NCBI RefSeq assembly: GCF_000763385.1
Contig: NZ_JQFA01000002.1
Coordinates: 1,302,001 to 1,366,000 of the forward strand
DNA length: 64,000 nt
From: Leptolyngbya sp. KIOST-1
Lineage (GTDB): Bacteria; Cyanobacteriota; Cyanobacteriia; Phormidesmidales; Phormidesmidaceae
Reading direction: 5' to 3'
Shown in pieces: positions 9,001 through 18,047 of the stretch (position 1 is the first letter of the stretch; the number at the start of each line of letters is the position of its first letter). Made by a program: the position numbers and the translations under genes. The notes under the pieces were generated by a model. That model saw nothing but the letters and a program-made list of their open reading frames with translations. It searched no databases and was not told the origin of the DNA.

Positions 9001-10686
9001 ACACCCCAGCGGGCAACTCGCTGGATTTCAGCCCGAGCAGCGACGCTCAAATCCGCCACCGATGAGATTGTGGGCTACGTCCTCACCTACGAGGATATTA
9101 CGGAGCGCAAACAGGCCGAGCAGGCCCTGCGAGACAGTGAACAGCGGCTCCAGGCCATTCTGGATCATTCCCCGGCGATCATCTATGTGATCGATCCTCA
9201 AAGCCGGCATCTGCTGGCCAATCGCAGCTATGCCGACCAGCTCGCCACTACCCCCGACCACCTGGTGGGCAAAACCCTCCACGAGGTGTGGCCCGAGGAG
9301 ACCGCCGACCGTTTTGCCGCCAGTAACCAAACCATTTTAGCGACGGGGCAACTCCTGCAAATCGAAGATACCGCCCCGCTGGCCGACGGCCTCCATAGCT
9401 ACATCACCGTCAAGTTTCCCCTCTGCGATGAAACGGGCACCCCCTACGCCATCTGCGGCATTTCCACCGACATTACCGACCGAAAACGGCTGGAGGCCCA
9501 GTTTTATCAGGCCCAGCGGCTGGAAAGCCTCGGTACCCTGGCGGCGGGCATTGCCCACGACCTCAACAACGTGCTGACGCCGATTTTGACGGTGGCGCAG
9601 ATTCTCCGGCTGACCCAAAAAGGGTTGGATGCCAAAGGCTTAGAGCAATTGAAACTGCTAGAAAGCAGCGCCAAACGTGGGGCCAGCCTGGTCAAACAAG
9701 TGTTGACGGTGACCCGCGCCAGCGAGGGAGAGCGCACCGCTGTGGATCTGGCGGCGCTGCTGCAAGAAGAAATTGAAATCCTGCGGCAGAGTTTGCCCGA
9801 GGCGATCGCCCTGCGGTTCAATTTGCCCGCTGCCGAGGCATCTGAGCCCGCCCTGGGAAGGATTCTGGCCGACCCCACCCACCTGCACCAGATTCTGCTG
9901 AACCTGGGCATCAATGCCCGCGACGCCATGGCTGAGGGCGGGACATTGACTATCGCGGCTGAAACGGTGGTGGTGGACGCGGCGATGGCGGCCCAAAACC
10001 TGGATGCCCGGGAGGGCCCCTATGCCGTCATCACCGTGGCAGATACCGGCACGGGCATTGTCCCGGCGGTGCAGGAACGGATGTTTGACCCATTTTTTAC
10101 CACCAAAGCCCCCGGGCAGGGCACCGGCCTGGGGTTGGCCACCGTGCGCGGCCTGGTGAAAGCGCATCAGGGGTTTTTGCAGGTGGTGAGCGAGGTCGGG
10201 CGGGGCAGCCAATTTAAGGTCTATTTCCCCCAGATGGTCGACCAGGCGGTAGCCCAGGAGCCGCCGGAGCCCGCCTCGCTGCCGACCTCAGACAACCGGG
10301 GGGCATGGGTTTTGGTGGTAGAAGACGAAGCAACGGTGCGCCAGATGCTGCGATCGCTGCTGGAAAGCCACCACTACCGCCCCCTGCTGGCTAAAAACGG
10401 GGCCGCCGCCCTCGATCTGTACCGCCAGCACCAGGGCGACATTCAGCTGGTGGTGACCGACATCACGATGCCTATCCTCGACGGCTTAACCCTGATCGAA
10501 AGCCTGCGCACCCTCGACACCCAGGTTCCGATCATTGCCCTCAGCGGCATTCCCACCTACCAAGCCCAAGCTCTAGCCCTGGGGGCCACCTCCTTTATTG
10601 ACAAGCCCTTTGATGCCGAAACACTGCTGCACCAGGTGGCGATCGCGCTGAGTCGAGTCCAGGCAGTCCGCCCGGAGGCGAGTTGA
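6046..10686 (+). CDS. REC-wHTH-GAF/PAS sensor histidine kinase-REC fusion
   Basis: 1546 residues from ATG 6046 (MKVLVVEDE). Domains in order: receiver 1-117 (acidic E7/D8, phospho-acceptor D51, K102); OmpR-type winged helix about 125-225, ending [11 protein letters not shown]; coiled coil 245-300; GAF about 300-455; PAS about 470-590 and 597-712; GAF about 728-885; PAS about 900-1022 and 1030-1150; HisKA with H1171 (AGIAHDLNN); HATPase with N-box near 1287 and G-boxes ADTGTG and GQGTGLGL; second receiver about 1422-1540 with D1472. A DNA-binding response regulator is thus fused to a sensor kinase. No membrane helices are visible, so sensing is cytoplasmic. Regulon box F lies about 170 bp upstream. 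It is a candidate master regulator of the hydrogenase island. Confidence 0.9.
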   Translation: MKVLVVEDEATVAQAIEALLVSHHYAVDIAKDGLEGLEMAEVYSYDLMVLDIGLPGIDGLSLCQQLRTRGMQTPILLLTGQDVEAHAKAVALNAGADDYVTKPFDAEELLARLQTLLRRGALKALPVLQWGALSLDPSRLQVSYGSALLNLTPKEYTLLEVLLRHAPNILNARVILEQGWNALENPSDEAIRTHVKEVRKKLKAAGAPEDFIKTVHRQGYRLNPLYGEAVFAAPEGAAGSLPMAELKALNEELRTALEKLHFTQTELQQRNQELQAARDELETRVAARTAEMAADLDVLEMLRSLSTRFVSNGDLQALYDEILNAALRLMGADGGTLQILNPVTQELTLLATVGFDRTMTEHFARVSAKSGTPCGRALATGQRILARFDVPASADPDGSLCLHREAGYRSAQSTPLISRLGNAIGMISTHWHHPHQPTERDLRFLDLLARQAADLIERQRAEVALLEQKNLLRLTLSGVQAGAWSWDCGSEQLTWNDRLFELLGYRPGEVSPSMQAWRDRIHPDDLAWTSEALQRTLEGHELGEVEYRVIHPDGSVHWLLVRGQGVYDELDRLVQMVGMALEISDRKHTEAALYQSEKRYRQLVELAPQLVWHADTQGHTYISPQLCDYTGLSPDQLLDFGWPMVIHPDDASRIDRRWQESVQTGTPYEAEYRLRRADGEYRWHLARAIPLDSDQGMQWFGVSIDISDRKAAELALQQQVCQEQLLADIAQEIRQSLELNQVLHSTVDRVREWLKCDRVIIFRFRPDWQGDVIMESVGDGWPAILATTIVDPCFADRLIEPYRQGHVSVLNDIHQAGLEPCYVELLAQFQVRASLAVPILQGNGLWGLLIAHHCAAPCLWQAAEITILKRLSTQVGIAIQQAELYAQIRQELAQRARMQTVLQESEARFRTLSAAAPVGILQTNADGICLYANAAWQQMAGLSLENSLGNGWLRAVHPEDRGWVLAAWEAYLEDQRVEQAEFRLLTPQRATRWISARAATLKSATDEIVGYVLTYEDITERKQAEQALRDSEQRLQAILDHSPAIIYVIDPQSRHLLANRSYADQLATTPDHLVGKTLHEVWPEETADRFAASNQTILATGQLLQIEDTAPLADGLHSYITVKFPLCDETGTPYAICGISTDITDRKRLEAQFYQAQRLESLGTLAAGIAHDLNNVLTPILTVAQILRLTQKGLDAKGLEQLKLLESSAKRGASLVKQVLTVTRASEGERTAVDLAALLQEEIEILRQSLPEAIALRFNLPAAEASEPALGRILADPTHLHQILLNLGINARDAMAEGGTLTIAAETVVVDAAMAAQNLDAREGPYAVITVADTGTGIVPAVQERMFDPFFTTKAPGQGTGLGLATVRGLVKAHQGFLQVVSEVGRGSQFKVYFPQMVDQAVAQEPPEPASLPTSDNRGAWVLVVEDEATVRQMLRSLLESHHYRPLLAKNGAAALDLYRQHQGDIQLVVTDITMPILDGLTLIESLRTLDTQVPIIALSGIPTYQAQALALGATSFIDKPFDAETLLHQVAIALSRVQAVRPEAS

Positions 10687-10859
10687 TGACCCTGAGTTTA
10701 AAGGGCGCTACCTGGAGAATCGGCGGTATGCCAGTGGGGTTTAGCATCGCCGAGGGGGATAGGGGAACACGTCCCCCACCAGTGTCCAAAGACAGTCCAG
10801 GGCGGTGCATCGGGTTTATGCTGATTTGAAGCCTAGGTCGATATTACAGTGGTTAGGTC

Positions 10860-12668
10860 ATGCGCATACTGCTGGTTGACGATGACGAAACGCTGCTGGA
10901 AGCCCTGGCGGAGACCCTGATCGCGCAGCGCTATGCCGTTGATACGGCCACCGATGGCGAAACGGCGCGGGAGTTTTTAGCGCTCTTTCCCTACGATCTG
11001 ATTGTCCTGGATCGGTCGCTACCCGATGCCGAGGGCATCTCCCTGTGCCAGCAATTTCGCCAGCAGGGGATTAAGGCACCGATTTTGATGCTTACGGCCC
11101 GCGATCGCAGCGCGGATAAGGTGCAGGCCCTGGATGCCGGGGCCGACGACTACATGGTCAAACCCTTCGACTTTGGCGAGCTGTGCGCTCGGATTAGAGC
11201 CCTCCTGCGGCGGGACAGTCACCAGGCTGCGCCCGCCCTGCGCTGGGGGAGTCTGAGCTTAAATCCCAGCACCTTTGAGGTGTTCTACGACGACCATCTG
11301 CTCCACACCACGCCCAAGGAGTATGCGCTGCTGGAGCTTTTTCTGCGTCACCCGACCCAGGTCTTCAGCCTCGACGCCATTATTGAAGACATCTGGTCCT
11401 TTGAGGACCCACCCAGTGGGGATGCGGTTAGAACCCATATTAAGGGGCTGCGGCAGAAACTCAGGGCGGGGGGAGCCCCCAAAAACCTGATTGAAACGGT
11501 CTATGGGGTGGGGTACCGGCTCCACCCGCTGGAGCCCGAAGTGCCCTCCGAGACACCCTCCCCAGGGGCAGCGCTGCGGCAACCCACCCCGGCGGAGATG
11601 CAAGCGTCGCTGGCTCAGGTGTGGGAGACCCACCGGGGTACGCTGGACGAACGGTTGAGCGTTTTAGAATCGGCGGCGGCGGCGGTGGAGGGGGGGCAGC
11701 TGAGCTCCGACTTGCGCCAGGCGGGCTGCTCCCAGGCCCACAAGTTAGCGGGTTCCCTGGGCTGCTATGGCTTTAAGGAAGGGTCACAGATGGCGCGGCA
11801 GCTGGAGCAAATGCTGCAGCGAACTGCTCCTCTGGACGACCGCCAGGCGACTCAAATGGTTCAGCTGGTGGGGCGTCTGCGGCAGAATTTGGCCCAGGAG
11901 CCCAGCCCCGGGCCTCCAACCGGGACGCCCACCAGTCCGCCCCAGCTGTGGATCGTCGGGGCCAGCCCGGGGTTTAGTGAGAGCCTGGCGGCTGAAGCGA
12001 TCGCCCTAGGTATCCGCAGCAGAACAGCGGCTACCCTGGCTCAGGCCCAGGCCATGCTCCAGACGGAACCGCCGGCGGTAGTCGTGCTCTGGCTGACTGA
12101 GACCGATGGGGACAGCGCCAGGAATCTGCTGGAGGCGATCGGCCACCAGGGCGATCGCATTGCCGTGCTGATTGTGACCGACAGTCAGGACTTTCAGCAG
12201 CGGCTGCGCTGGGTGCAGCAGGGGGCCGACCGGCTGTTGCCCCCATCGGTGTCCCCGCGCCACGTGCTGGAAACGGTGCAGCAGGCCCTGCGGGTAGACA
12301 GCACCGCGATCGCCCTGGTGGCCCTGGACGACGATGTGCAGGTGTTAGATCTGCTGCAATCTATTCTATCGCCCTGGGGGATGGAGCTGACGACCCTGAC
12401 GGATCCGGCCCAGCTGTGGGACACCCTGGAGCGCGTCCAGCCCCAGCTGCTGGTGCTGGATGTGGAAATGCCAACGCTCAACGGTCTGGAATTGTGCCAG
12501 GTCCTGCGCGCCGATGATCGGTGGCGACAGCTGCCCATTTTATTTTTGACGGTGCACGAAGATGCCCAGACCCTGCAAAAGGCCTTTGCCGTTGGGGCCG
12601 ATGACTTTGTGTCAAAATCCGCCCTGGCAACGGAGTTACCCCGGCGAATTTTGCATCGACTCCAGTAA
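10860..12668 (+). CDS. Multi-domain response regulator REC-wHTH-HPt-pseudoREC-REC
   Basis: 602 residues. Receiver 1-115 (DDD near residue 7, D51, K101); OmpR-type winged helix about 125-225 (ending TVYGVGYRLHP); HPt domain about 245-345 with phospho-acceptor H294 in SQAHKLAGSLG; a degenerate receiver about 362-475 that lacks the acceptor aspartate (VVLWLTETDG); a complete receiver about 483-602 with D534 in LVLDVEMPTLNG. The HPt module could pass phosphoryl groups from the hybrid kinase just upstream (gap 173 bp, same strand). The winged-helix recognition segment (DAVRTHIKGLRQKL) is close to that of the kinase fusion ([14 protein letters not shown]), so both may read the same 11-bp direct-repeat box. 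ATG 10860 follows a weak ribosome binding site (GTGGTTAGGTC). Confidence 0.9.
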   Translation: MRILLVDDDETLLEALAETLIAQRYAVDTATDGETAREFLALFPYDLIVLDRSLPDAEGISLCQQFRQQGIKAPILMLTARDRSADKVQALDAGADDYMVKPFDFGELCARIRALLRRDSHQAAPALRWGSLSLNPSTFEVFYDDHLLHTTPKEYALLELFLRHPTQVFSLDAIIEDIWSFEDPPSGDAVRTHIKGLRQKLRAGGAPKNLIETVYGVGYRLHPLEPEVPSETPSPGAALRQPTPAEMQASLAQVWETHRGTLDERLSVLESAAAAVEGGQLSSDLRQAGCSQAHKLAGSLGCYGFKEGSQMARQLEQMLQRTAPLDDRQATQMVQLVGRLRQNLAQEPSPGPPTGTPTSPPQLWIVGASPGFSESLAAEAIALGIRSRTAATLAQAQAMLQTEPPAVVVLWLTETDGDSARNLLEAIGHQGDRIAVLIVTDSQDFQQRLRWVQQGADRLLPPSVSPRHVLETVQQALRVDSTAIALVALDDDVQVLDLLQSILSPWGMELTTLTDPAQLWDTLERVQPQLLVLDVEMPTLNGLELCQVLRADDRWRQLPILFLTVHEDAQTLQKAFAVGADDFVSKSALATELPRRILHRLQ

Positions 12669-12711
12669 TGGTTCAACCTTTATTAATGTCTATAAATAAG
12701 GGGAAAAAGGG

Positions 12712-13179
12712 TCACATCAGGCTTGGCGGACAGTATCCCAGCCCCGCGACAAAGGACTCCTGAAAAGCATCTAACTCGTTTGGCTGAGGCTGGCCGTGGG
12801 ACACGATGGATATGTGGTGACGTTTCATCACCTGGGTGGGGGACCAGCCCGCCTTGAGGTCGTGGAGGGCTAGCGCGACGGGGGTTTTCGGCTGATAGGG
12901 ACTGCCGTATTCGTTTAAAAAGGAACAGCAATTGGCCCGGAGTTTAGTCTCTAGATCTCGATTAAGCTTTAGCTGTACAACCCAGCGATCATTTAAAAAA
13001 ATCACGGTCACGGCATCCACCTGGGACTTCATTTGTCTTAGCAAATAGTCGAGGACCCTCTGCGTCAGGCTAGTGTTAGCAAAGCAGTAGAGAAATTCCA
13101 TGGCGCTGTTCCCGGTTGTTATGGTGCCCATCTCAGGCCCCATCTTAGGCAAAGAATATGAGGGAGTAGTGAGGGACAT
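12712..13179 (-). CDS. Hypothetical protein between regulator genes
   Basis: 155 residues, oriented against the flanking kinase genes. No signal peptide or membrane helix is visible. The sequence is balanced in composition (for example CFANTSLTQRVLDYLLRQMK and TVIFLNDRWVVQLKLNRDLE), which argues for a real protein although I do not recognise the family. Local GC is lower than in the neighbouring kinases. It is convergent with the upstream regulator and divergent from the kinase at 13210, whose start is only about 30 bp from this start, so the two must share a promoter region. Confidence 0.6.
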   Translation of the reverse strand: MSLTTPSYSLPKMGPEMGTITTGNSAMEFLYCFANTSLTQRVLDYLLRQMKSQVDAVTVIFLNDRWVVQLKLNRDLETKLRANCCSFLNEYGSPYQPKTPVALALHDLKAGWSPTQVMKRHHISIVSHGQPQPNELDAFQESFVAGLGYCPPSLM

Positions 13180-13209
13180 CTGCGGCTCAATCCCCAGGGT
13201 TCACTTAAT

Positions 13210-16200
13210 ATGACCACAACCTACTCCCAGGGCTTTCACAGTTTGAGTATTGAGCAAGTTTTGGACACCCGGCCCCTCCTGGTGGCGCCAGATTTGCCGG
13301 TGGAGGCTGTGATTGAGCAGATGAGCCAGGTCTCGGGTCAGGGCTGTGACCTGGGGGCGATCGGGCTGGAGGCCATGCCCTCTGAGGCCCGACCCAATGT
13401 GACCAGAACCGGCGTGAGCTGTGCGCTGATTGTCCAGGACCATCAGCCCCTGGGAATCTTTACCGAGCGCGACGTGGTGCGCCTGGTGGCCGAAGAAGCC
13501 AACCTCAACGCCGTCACCGTGGCCGAGGTGATGACCCAGCCTTTGATCACGCGCCAGCGTTCTGAGGTGCAGGACGTTTTTGCCGTGCTGGCGATCCTGA
13601 GGCAGCATCACATTCGGCAGTTGCCCATCGTCAATGACCGGGGGGAACTGCTGGGGCTGGTGACCCAATCCAGCATCCGACGGGCGCTCCAACCGCTTAA
13701 CTTTCTCAAGCTCAGGCGCGTCGGCGAAGTCATGGTCCAACCAGTTGTGCAGGCGACGGCGGCGGCCAACCTGCTGACCCTGGCGCGCCAGATGACCCAA
13801 CACCGGGTAAGCTGCATCGTCATCACCGAGGCCAGACGGCACGGCGGCCTGCGCACCGACGTGCCGATCGGGATCGTGACCGAACGGGACATCGTGCAAT
13901 TTCGCACCCTGGGGCTGTCCCTGGCCAAAACCCTGGCCCAGACCGTCATGAGTACCCCCCTGTTTTTGGTACGCCCGCAGGATACCCTCTGGGCGGCCCA
14001 TCAGGCCATGCAGCAGCGGCTGACCCGCCGTTTGGTGGTGGCCAATGAGGCCGGGGGCCTGGCCGGGATTGTCACCCAGACGAGTCTGCTGCAACTGTTT
14101 GACCCGATTGAGATGCTGACGGACATTGAACAGCTCCAGCAGGTGAATGAGGCCCAGACGGCTGAGCTGCGCCAGGCCAATCAGCAGCTGCAGGCGACCA
14201 ATCAAACCCTGAAGGCCGAAATGGCTGAGCGCCAGCGCCTGGAGCGGGTGGTCCAAAAAGCCTACCGTTCCCTGGAGGAACGCTTTGGCGTGCAGGCGGC
14301 CCAGCTGATCCAAACCGACGAGGCGCTGAGGCAGGAGCGCAACTTCATTGCCGCTGTGCTGGATACGGTGGGCGCGCTGGTGGTGGTGCTCGATCGCAAC
14401 GGCAAGGTGGTCCGTTTCAACCACGCCTGCGAACAGCTGTCGGGCTACACCGCCGCAGACCTCCCCCAGCAGGAAATCTGGGATATTCTGATTCCGCCGC
14501 CGGAAAGGGCTGCCGTGCTGGCGGTTTTCCACCAGATCAAGCAGGCCCAGGCCCCGAGCCACTTTGAGAATCACTGGCTCTGCAAAGACGGTAGCCGCAA
14601 GCTGATTAGCTGGTCCCACACGGTGTTGACCGATGGGACCGGCGCGGTGGAATACGTGATCGGCACGGGCATTGATATCACAGAGCAGCGGCAGATCGAG
14701 CAAACCCTGGCCCGGCAGTTTCAGCAGGCCCAGCGGCTGAGCGACATTACCCGCCGCATTCGCGAATCGCTGGCGATCGGCGAAATTCTGCACACGGCGG
14801 CGACGGAGGTGCGGCAGCTGCTCGACTGCGATCGCGTCTTCATCATCCAGTTTGGCCCTGGGCCAGCCAGCCAGGTGATTCAGGACTCCCGGCGGGAACC
14901 AACCGCCGCCTCTGCCCTCCACCAGCGGGTCGCCGGGCTACAGGCCGGGGCCGATGCGGCGGCGGCGGTAGCAGTCTGTAACGATCTGGGGGCGGGCACC
15001 GGCTCGCTGCCAAGCTCAACCTTTTTGCAGCAGTGGGGGGCCCAGGCCGGAATTGAAATTGCGATCTATGCCGGTGAGCAACTCTGGGGGTGGCTGATGG
15101 TGATCCAGTGCGATCGCCCCCGGCAGTGGCAGGCCTTTGAAATCGAGCTGTTGCAGCAGTTGGCCAACCACATGGGGGTGGCGATCGCCCAGGCCCAGCT
15201 CCTGGGCAACCTGGAAACCCAGGTCGAGCAGCGCTCTAGGCAACTGATGCAGACTAATCAGCGGTTGCGGCAGGAAATTGGCGATCGCATCCAGACCGAG
15301 GAGGCCCTGCGGGAGAGCCAGCAACGCCTGGTCGGCATCCTCGACAACGCCGACGAGGCGATCATCTCCATCGACAGCCAGCAGCGCATTGTGATCTACA
15401 ACCAGGGCGCCGAGAAAATCTTTGGCTATCCCCTCAGGGAGGTGCACCACCAGCCGCTGGATGTGTTGCTGCCGGAGGCCTTTCAGCAGATCCATCGGCA
15501 GTATATTCAACGGTTTGCGGACACCCCAGAGCCCCCCCGACAGATGGCCCGCCGCAGTCGAGACGTGCTGGGGCGACGCAAGAGCGGCGAAACCTTTCCG
15601 GCAGAGGCCTCAATTTCCAAGCTTCAAACCAAGGCTGGTCTGCTGTTCACCGTCATTCTCAAAGACGTCACCGACCAGCGCCGCGCCGAAACTACGCTGC
15701 GGCAGCGGGAAGAGCAACTGCGGTTGATTACCAACGCCCTGCCGGTGCTGATTTGCTATGTCGATCGGCAGCAGCGCTACCTGTTCAACAACCAGACCTA
15801 CGCCGACTGGTACCAACGCCCCCTCGACGATCTGCAGGGGCGGTCCGTGGCGGCGGTGATCGGGGAGGACTACTACCGCCAGGCCAAACCCCACATTGAA
15901 GCGGCGCTGGCGGGCCAGCGGGTGAGCTTTGAAGCCGACGTCACCACCCCCGATGGCAACGCTCGCTGCCTGCTGACCACCTACATTCCCGAGATTGACG
16001 GCCAGGGTAAGGTCAAGGGCTTCTTTGGGCTGACGAACGACATCAGCGATCGCAAGGCCGCCGAGCGGATGAAAGACGAATTTGTCTCCGTCGTCGGGCA
16101 CGAACTGCGCACGCCCCTGACCTCAATTCATGGCTCCCTGGTACTGCTGGCCAGCCAAAAGCTGGGCACCATGCCGCCCCAAGCGCAAGAATTCCTGGAG

Positions 16201-16746
16201 ATTGCACTCAAAAACACCCAGCGGCTGACCCGCCTGATCAATGACGTGCTGGATCTGGAGCGCATTGAGTCGGGCCGAGTCACCATGACCCTACAGACCT
16301 GCCCCCTGGCGGACCTGATTTTACAAGCCGTGCAGGCCATGCAGTCGATGGCGGCTGCCAGAGCCATTCAGCTGACCCTGGAGCCCACGCCGGTCACCGT
16401 TTGGGTCGATGCTGACCACATCATCCAGGTCTTCACCAATTTGCTCAGCAATGCCATCAAGTTTTCCCCGGCCCAAACCACCGTCAGCATTGGCGCGACC
16501 AAGCGGGAGCACGACATTTTGGTGTGGGTCAACGATCAGGGGCGGGGCATTCCCACCGACAAGCTAGACACCATCTTTAATCGCTTTCAGCAGGTCGATG
16601 CCTCCGACTCGCGCCAACTGGGGGGCACCGGGTTGGGGCTGGCGATTTGCAAAAACATTGTGCAGCGCCACGGCGGCACAATTTGGGCCGAAAGCACCCT
16701 GGGCCAGGGCAGCACAATTTTCTTCACGCTGCCCGATGTTCAATAG
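13210..16746 (+). CDS. CBS-CBS-PAS-GAF-PAS-PAS sensor histidine kinase
   Basis: 1178 residues. Four CBS repeats fill residues 10-300 (GIFTERDVV, LLGLVTQSS, GIVTERDIV, LAGIVTQTS), a module that in other proteins binds AMP/ATP/NADH-type ligands. A coiled coil (300-375) leads to PAS (about 378-495), GAF (about 515-665), two PAS domains (about 700-940), HisKA with H964 (VVGHELRTPLTS) and an HATPase domain with N-box NLLSNAIKFS and GLGLAICKNI. There is no receiver at the end, but a CheY-like gene follows 13 bp downstream and is the obvious partner. The CBS input suggests sensing of energy state; a separate CBS protein is encoded next to hoxH. No membrane segment is seen. Confidence 0.9.
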   Translation: MTTTYSQGFHSLSIEQVLDTRPLLVAPDLPVEAVIEQMSQVSGQGCDLGAIGLEAMPSEARPNVTRTGVSCALIVQDHQPLGIFTERDVVRLVAEEANLNAVTVAEVMTQPLITRQRSEVQDVFAVLAILRQHHIRQLPIVNDRGELLGLVTQSSIRRALQPLNFLKLRRVGEVMVQPVVQATAAANLLTLARQMTQHRVSCIVITEARRHGGLRTDVPIGIVTERDIVQFRTLGLSLAKTLAQTVMSTPLFLVRPQDTLWAAHQAMQQRLTRRLVVANEAGGLAGIVTQTSLLQLFDPIEMLTDIEQLQQVNEAQTAELRQANQQLQATNQTLKAEMAERQRLERVVQKAYRSLEERFGVQAAQLIQTDEALRQERNFIAAVLDTVGALVVVLDRNGKVVRFNHACEQLSGYTAADLPQQEIWDILIPPPERAAVLAVFHQIKQAQAPSHFENHWLCKDGSRKLISWSHTVLTDGTGAVEYVIGTGIDITEQRQIEQTLARQFQQAQRLSDITRRIRESLAIGEILHTAATEVRQLLDCDRVFIIQFGPGPASQVIQDSRREPTAASALHQRVAGLQAGADAAAAVAVCNDLGAGTGSLPSSTFLQQWGAQAGIEIAIYAGEQLWGWLMVIQCDRPRQWQAFEIELLQQLANHMGVAIAQAQLLGNLETQVEQRSRQLMQTNQRLRQEIGDRIQTEEALRESQQRLVGILDNADEAIISIDSQQRIVIYNQGAEKIFGYPLREVHHQPLDVLLPEAFQQIHRQYIQRFADTPEPPRQMARRSRDVLGRRKSGETFPAEASISKLQTKAGLLFTVILKDVTDQRRAETTLRQREEQLRLITNALPVLICYVDRQQRYLFNNQTYADWYQRPLDDLQGRSVAAVIGEDYYRQAKPHIEAALAGQRVSFEADVTTPDGNARCLLTTYIPEIDGQGKVKGFFGLTNDISDRKAAERMKDEFVSVVGHELRTPLTSIHGSLVLLASQKLGTMPPQAQEFLEIALKNTQRLTRLINDVLDLERIESGRVTMTLQTCPLADLILQAVQAMQSMAAARAIQLTLEPTPVTVWVDADHIIQVFTNLLSNAIKFSPAQTTVSIGATKREHDILVWVNDQGRGIPTDKLDTIFNRFQQVDASDSRQLGGTGLGLAICKNIVQRHGGTIWAESTLGQGSTIFFTLPDVQ

Positions 16747-16759
16747 CGGAGGCGAACGG

Positions 16760-17134
16760 ATGGGGAGACGAATCTTACTGATCGATGACGAAGTCGATAT
16801 CCACCGGATTACCGAAGTGGGGCTGATGATGGAGGCCGGATGGGAACTCCTGACCGCCCAGTCGGGGGAGGAAGGGATTGCCATCGCCACCTCAGAACAC
16901 CCCGATGCCATTCTGCTAGATGTGATGATGCCGGAACGCGATGGGGTGGCAACCCTGAAGTTGCTCCAGGAGTCGTCCCAGACCCAAACGATTCCAGTTA
17001 TTTTCATGACCGCAAAGGCCCAAGCCGCCGACCGGCGACAGCTGTATGCCCTCGGGGCCCAGGGGGTGATCACGAAACCCTTCGACCCCATGACGCTGGC
17101 CAGCCAGATCTCCGGTTTTTTGGGGTGGTCCTGA
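16760..17134 (+). CDS. Single-domain CheY-like response regulator
   Basis: 124 residues from ATG 16760, preceded by GGAGGCGAACGG. The start of the longer frame at 16598 lies inside the kinase gene and is rejected. The receiver is complete: DDE near residues 9-11, acceptor D in ILLDVMMPERDG, T/K switch residues in IFMTAKAQ and VITKPFDP. There is no output domain, so it probably relays to a protein partner or to an HPt protein. The tight spacing to the CBS/PAS kinase indicates cotranscription and a cognate pair. Confidence 0.9.
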   Translation: MGRRILLIDDEVDIHRITEVGLMMEAGWELLTAQSGEEGIAIATSEHPDAILLDVMMPERDGVATLKLLQESSQTQTIPVIFMTAKAQAADRRQLYALGAQGVITKPFDPMTLASQISGFLGWS

Positions 17135-17209
17135 CGCTTTTCCGCCGCTCTCTGCCCCCAAACTCTGGGCTCTAATACTTAACGGCATCAGTCAGCCCAT
17201 CATTCCTGA

Positions 17210-17237
17210 CACCCGCCACCCGCCACCCGCCACCCGC
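17210..17237. repeat. Heptamer tandem repeat (CACCCGC)x4
   Basis: Four exact copies of CACCCGC. Short tandem heptamers of this sort are typical of cyanobacterial intergenic regions. It lies about 80 bp upstream of regulon box E. Confidence 0.8.
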
Positions 17238-17317
17238 CTCCCCCTCGGCCCCGCCCAGGAATGGATGCCACCACCCCAGCCAACCTGATCCCGCTTTTGT
17301 TGATCAGTACCCATCAC

Positions 17318-17336
17318 CTTCATAACATCCTCATAC
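17318..17336 (+). promoter_or_regulatory. 11-bp direct-repeat regulon box, site E
   Basis: CTTCATAACATCCTCATAC with TCA cores 11 bp apart, followed by CGATACCTT as a possible -10. It lies 74 bp upstream of the small gene at 17410. Confidence 0.65.
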
Positions 17337-17409
17337 TCTCTCGATACCTTAAGAGATGTGGGGGAAAGCCTCATCGACGGGGATGCTCTTTTGCTAGGAG
17401 GGCATAGCC

Positions 17410-17577
17410 ATGAACGCCAGAAAACCAGGGTTTGATCGTTGGCAAATCGCGGCAGCTTACCTGAACCAGCCCCTGTTTGTGCAGGAGAAGCCGGTTTGTT
17501 TTAACCCGTTCAAATTCAGACGAGATTACAAAGTTCAGGCGTTAGAGCGCTGCTGGCAGCTCGACTATAAAACCTGA
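17410..17577 (+). CDS. Small 55-residue protein, unknown
   Basis: ATG 17410 is preceded by a strong ribosome binding site (AGGAGGGCATAGCC) and the frame ends at TGA 17577. The product is basic and aromatic-rich: it begins MNARKPGFDRWQIAAAYLNQ, has a KPVCFNPFKFRRDYKV centre and ends CWQLDYKT. No membrane helix. I do not recognise it. Regulon box E stands 74 bp upstream at the same spacing as in front of hsp20 and the CBS gene, so it is probably expressed with the hydrogenase system. The next small gene follows in the same direction after 109 bp. Confidence 0.7.
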   Translation: MNARKPGFDRWQIAAAYLNQPLFVQEKPVCFNPFKFRRDYKVQALERCWQLDYKT

Positions 17578-17686
17578 CGCTTGGGGCCTGCCTGGCAACG
17601 CCTACAGCCCGTGGCAGAGGGCCGCACCGTGAGCGATCTATCAACTGCAACGTCAAGCCAATCAAGCCATTGTTAGGAGTTGGGTC

Positions 17687-17878
17687 ATGACTACACCTCA
17701 AAAAAGTTTATCCGTCAGGATTAAAACCATGCTGCGGGCCTGGCCCCAGGCGTTTGAGGCGATCGCCGCGGCGGCGGGCCGTCTGTTTAGCCCCAGCCAC
17801 GACGACTACCCCAAAACGGGGGTGCAGCCCTTTAGCGGCGATGTGCCCGAGGATCATTCTGGGCAACACTCGCCCTGA
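17687..17878 (+). CDS. Small protein with FSPSHDDYPKTGVQPF motif
   Basis: 63 residues; ATG 17687 is preceded by TTAGGAGTTGGGTC. A basic amphipathic start (SVRIKTMLRAWPQAFEAI) is followed by AGRLFSPSHDDYPKTGVQPF, an unusually conserved-looking tail (S/D-rich, then YPxTGVQPFxGD) that I associate with small cyanobacterial proteins of unknown function. It is probably cotranscribed with the 55-residue gene upstream and so under box E. It is not a shadow of any opposing gene. Confidence 0.65.
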   Translation: MTTPQKSLSVRIKTMLRAWPQAFEAIAAAAGRLFSPSHDDYPKTGVQPFSGDVPEDHSGQHSP

Positions 17879-17924
17879 GAGGCTTCGGTTCAGGACAGCC
17901 TGGTGCTCTGCCAAGCCTGAGCTT

Positions 17925-17999
17925 GTAGGTTGGGGGCGCGCTAGCAGAACCCAACAGGGCCGACTGCCGTTGGGTGACCCTTCGTTCCACCCAACCTAC
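17925..17999. repeat. GTAGGTTGGG inverted repeat, copy 1
   Basis: Arms GTAGGTTGGG / CCCAACCTAC enclose an inner CAGAACCCAACAGGGC...CTGCCGTTGGG part. A similar element is at 44421-44496. It lies just after the 3' end of hoxF and may act in termination. Confidence 0.75.
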
Positions 18000-18047
18000 G
18001 GGAACCCTATTTTTTGCTTTGACGCTGAGCTTGTCCCTACGGGCGGT

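Noticed and set aside
13201..14922. A 573-codon open frame on the minus strand opposite the CBS/PAS kinase gene
   Set aside because: His/Gln/Leu-rich low-complexity translation, antisense of a gene with clear CBS, PAS and kinase motifs. High GC removes stop codons on the other strand.
17879..18047. Short frame continuing from the 63-residue gene
   Set aside because: The sequence is a known-type palindromic repeat; translations there have no support.
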